64,000 nucleotides of DNA from Microbacterium azadirachtae. GTDB taxonomy: Bacteria > Actinomycetota > Actinomycetes > Actinomycetales > Microbacteriaceae. The position numbers and the translations under genes are program-made. The stretch lies in NCBI RefSeq assembly GCF_000956505.1, contig NZ_JYIX01000037.1, positions 62,001 to 126,000 of the forward strand, written 5' to 3'. This document shows positions 62,831-64,000 of the stretch, in pieces. The notes under the pieces are model-generated. The model did not search any database. It had not been told where the DNA came from and saw only the letters and a program-made list of their open reading frames with translations. The number at the start of each line of letters is the position of its first letter. Positions within the stretch are counted from its first letter, which is position 1.

Positions 62831-63685
62831 CTACGGCGTTGGCGTTGGCGTTGGAATGAGGGTGCTGAACCATTTTGCGAGGGCGTCGCCGCCGTCGAAC
62901 GCCACGCCGCTCGTGCAGAAGAGCGCGACGACTCCAACCCCAACGGCGAGCACCCAGACCCAAAGCTGAACAGCCCATCCGTTTGTCCAGAAAAGCGAGA
63001 GCCAGAACCAGCGCGGACGACCATAGGACGCGATGTACACACCGGAGATGCTCGCCAAGCACAGCGCAATGAAGACGACGAGCATCAGGAGGCAAAGGAA
63101 TGCCCCGATCATCTGGTTTGCTACCTGTTGGAATTCGCCAGGTGGGGCCTTGAAGAATGCTCCGATCGCACCGTACTGCTCGACACGTGCGCGGAGGCGA
63201 CCAACAGCATCACCATGCAGAGGCGCGTTTTGGAGCCAGTATGCGTTGAACCACCCGGTAGTCCAAAGCACCGAACTCAGCAGAATCCGCCACACGACTG
63301 AGCGACCATCGACGCACTTCTTGGCCCAGAAGACGACGAACGACAGCATCGTGCCGACGAAGACGACCGCGGAGAACAGCACAAGTGCATACGCGATCTC
63401 GCCGACGTACTGCGAGTACCTGGCAACGGCGACGACCAAGCCGAACATCATGAAGAAGGCCATGGCCCTCTCTGCATCCGGGTCGTTAGACCTGCGACGC
63501 GGGCGCGACGCTCTCCGCAACCGCCACGGCGTCGCCTTACGGGCAATTACGAGTGCGTCGTTGAGTGAGCGCCGTTGCCCTGCAACAGGAAGTGCAATCA
63601 TGTCGGCAAACGCTGAGCCGACGATCACTCCGGGGACGATCAGTGCGAGTGCGGACACTACTGCGAACCAGGTCGGCGGCGTCAC
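62831..63685 (-). CDS. hypothetical multi-spanning membrane protein
   Basis: A 284-residue protein with about six hydrophobic segments (TWFAVVSALALIVPGVIVGSAF, FFMMFGLVVAVA, ALVLFSAVVFVGTMLSFVVFW, IGAFLCLLMLVVFIALCLASI, WAVQLWVWVLAVGVGVVALF). The C-terminus is TLIPTPTPTP, from a GGCGTT-type short tandem repeat at 62834-62860. GTG 63685 is chosen because GGAGGG lies eight bases before it and it overlaps the preceding stop by four bases. No family recognised. It lies in the accessory region and its base composition is lower in GC. Confidence 0.65.
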   Translation of the reverse strand: MTPPTWFAVVSALALIVPGVIVGSAFADMIALPVAGQRRSLNDALVIARKATPWRLRRASRPRRRSNDPDAERAMAFFMMFGLVVAVARYSQYVGEIAYALVLFSAVVFVGTMLSFVVFWAKKCVDGRSVVWRILLSSVLWTTGWFNAYWLQNAPLHGDAVGRLRARVEQYGAIGAFFKAPPGEFQQVANQMIGAFLCLLMLVVFIALCLASISGVYIASYGRPRWFWLSLFWTNGWAVQLWVWVLAVGVGVVALFCTSGVAFDGGDALAKWFSTLIPTPTPTP

Positions 63686-63804
63686 CAGTCTCGCCCTCCA
63701 CCCCTGCGAACAAAGTTCAGAAGAAACGACGCGACCGCTCCCAACGCCATCGCACCAACGCCGATCAACACGTCCCACGTGTGCTCAGCCAGAAACGTTT
63801 GCAC
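63682..63804 (-). CDS. 40-residue membrane peptide
   Basis: The product starts MQTFLAEHTWDVLIGVGAMA, continues the helix through LGAVASFLLNF and ends in the basic tail VRRGGGRDW. The GTG start has AAAGGAGGG at optimal distance. Its stop overlaps the start of the membrane-protein gene that follows, so the two are translated together. The layout of one helix and a basic tail is holin- or small-toxin-like, but nothing more can be said. The 196 bases from here to the window end show no further gene that I can support. Confidence 0.55.
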   Translation of the reverse strand: MQTFLAEHTWDVLIGVGAMALGAVASFLLNFVRRGGGRDW

Positions 63805-64000
63805 CGGCACCCTCCTTTGACTTGGTCCAACAGCCCCCGGCCATGCCCCCAGTATCGGCGGCATGGCGGACATTGCCTCCGGCATGCCGCGCCAGCTGCG
63901 AGGTTGTTGGCTGGAAGAGTCTTAATCGTTACCGCGGGAACGCCACCAACTGGTCGTCGCGCGAGTCCAGCCGGAAAGAACCTCGGCCCCACAAAAGACC

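Noticed and set aside
62466..62969. Plus-strand open frame after the nuclease gene
   Set aside because: Pro/Arg-rich composition without homology signs. The minus strand in the same place carries the more protein-like, frameshifted sequence.
59427..64000. Prophage or insertion sequence
   Set aside because: No integrase, transposase, terminal repeats or structural phage genes are seen in the part of the island inside the window.

Overview
The window is a high-GC actinobacterial chromosome segment, most likely from Microbacteriaceae and close to Microbacterium. Supporting signs are the order tilS-hpt-ftsH-folE-folP-folB-folK followed by a DUF3180 gene, two PH-domain genes, a DUF2520 gene and lysS; an M23 peptidase beside a Glu-Asp-Phe tRNA operon; many four-base stop/start overlaps; and frequent TAnnnT -10 boxes placed exactly six bases before a start codon, which points to leaderless mRNAs. 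Gene identities come from reading motifs, without database searches.

Layout. 1-2.0 kb: the end of a LuxR-type response regulator, three tiny overlapping membrane-protein genes and a VapBC toxin-antitoxin pair. 2.1-8.6 kb: a catabolic cluster on the minus strand (UPF0261/Tm-1-like protein, TIM-barrel partner, cupin, NCS2 permease, SDR), divergent from a MocR-type regulator. 8.8-12.3 kb: a Cmx-like drug exporter, a two-domain VOC protein, a metallo-beta-lactamase-fold protein and an esterase. 12.5-13.0 kb: three tRNAs. 13.2-27.8 kb: core genes (M23 peptidase, ppa, tilS, DUF937, hpt, ftsH, folate genes, PH proteins, lysS). 27.8-36.5 kb: DUF4192, cardiolipin synthase, lipoprotein, diacylglycerol kinase family, serS, HAD phosphatase, tRNA-Ser(UGA) and an LCP protein. 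36.7-41.1 kb: tRNA-Ser(GCU), a degenerate copy of its 3' half 1.2 kb further on, and small housekeeping or accessory genes.

41.2-51.5 kb reads as an acidic-glycan utilisation locus. A sugar ABC importer without its own ATPase, a YesL-like protein and a hydroxyacid dehydrogenase lie on one strand. A heparinase II/III-like protein, a DeoR-HTH/LacI-sensor regulator and a DUF2264 protein lie on the other. 53.9-56.8 kb is a gluconate module (FCD regulator, GntP, GntK). Sugar-acid handling thus recurs across about 15 kb.

The right end after tRNA-Arg (59.4 kb) is the accessory part. A neighbouring gene is cut down to its last codons, base composition drops, and a two-gene unit follows: a coiled-coil protein overlapping by 8 bases a DUF4041 + GIY-YIG (MUG113) nuclease. 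The second protein has the domain layout of the SNIPE-type anti-phage nucleases, but its N-terminus is a Pro/Trp repeat, with no membrane helix. A frameshifted gene fragment and two small membrane-protein genes follow. This island is the best candidate here for a poorly described system.
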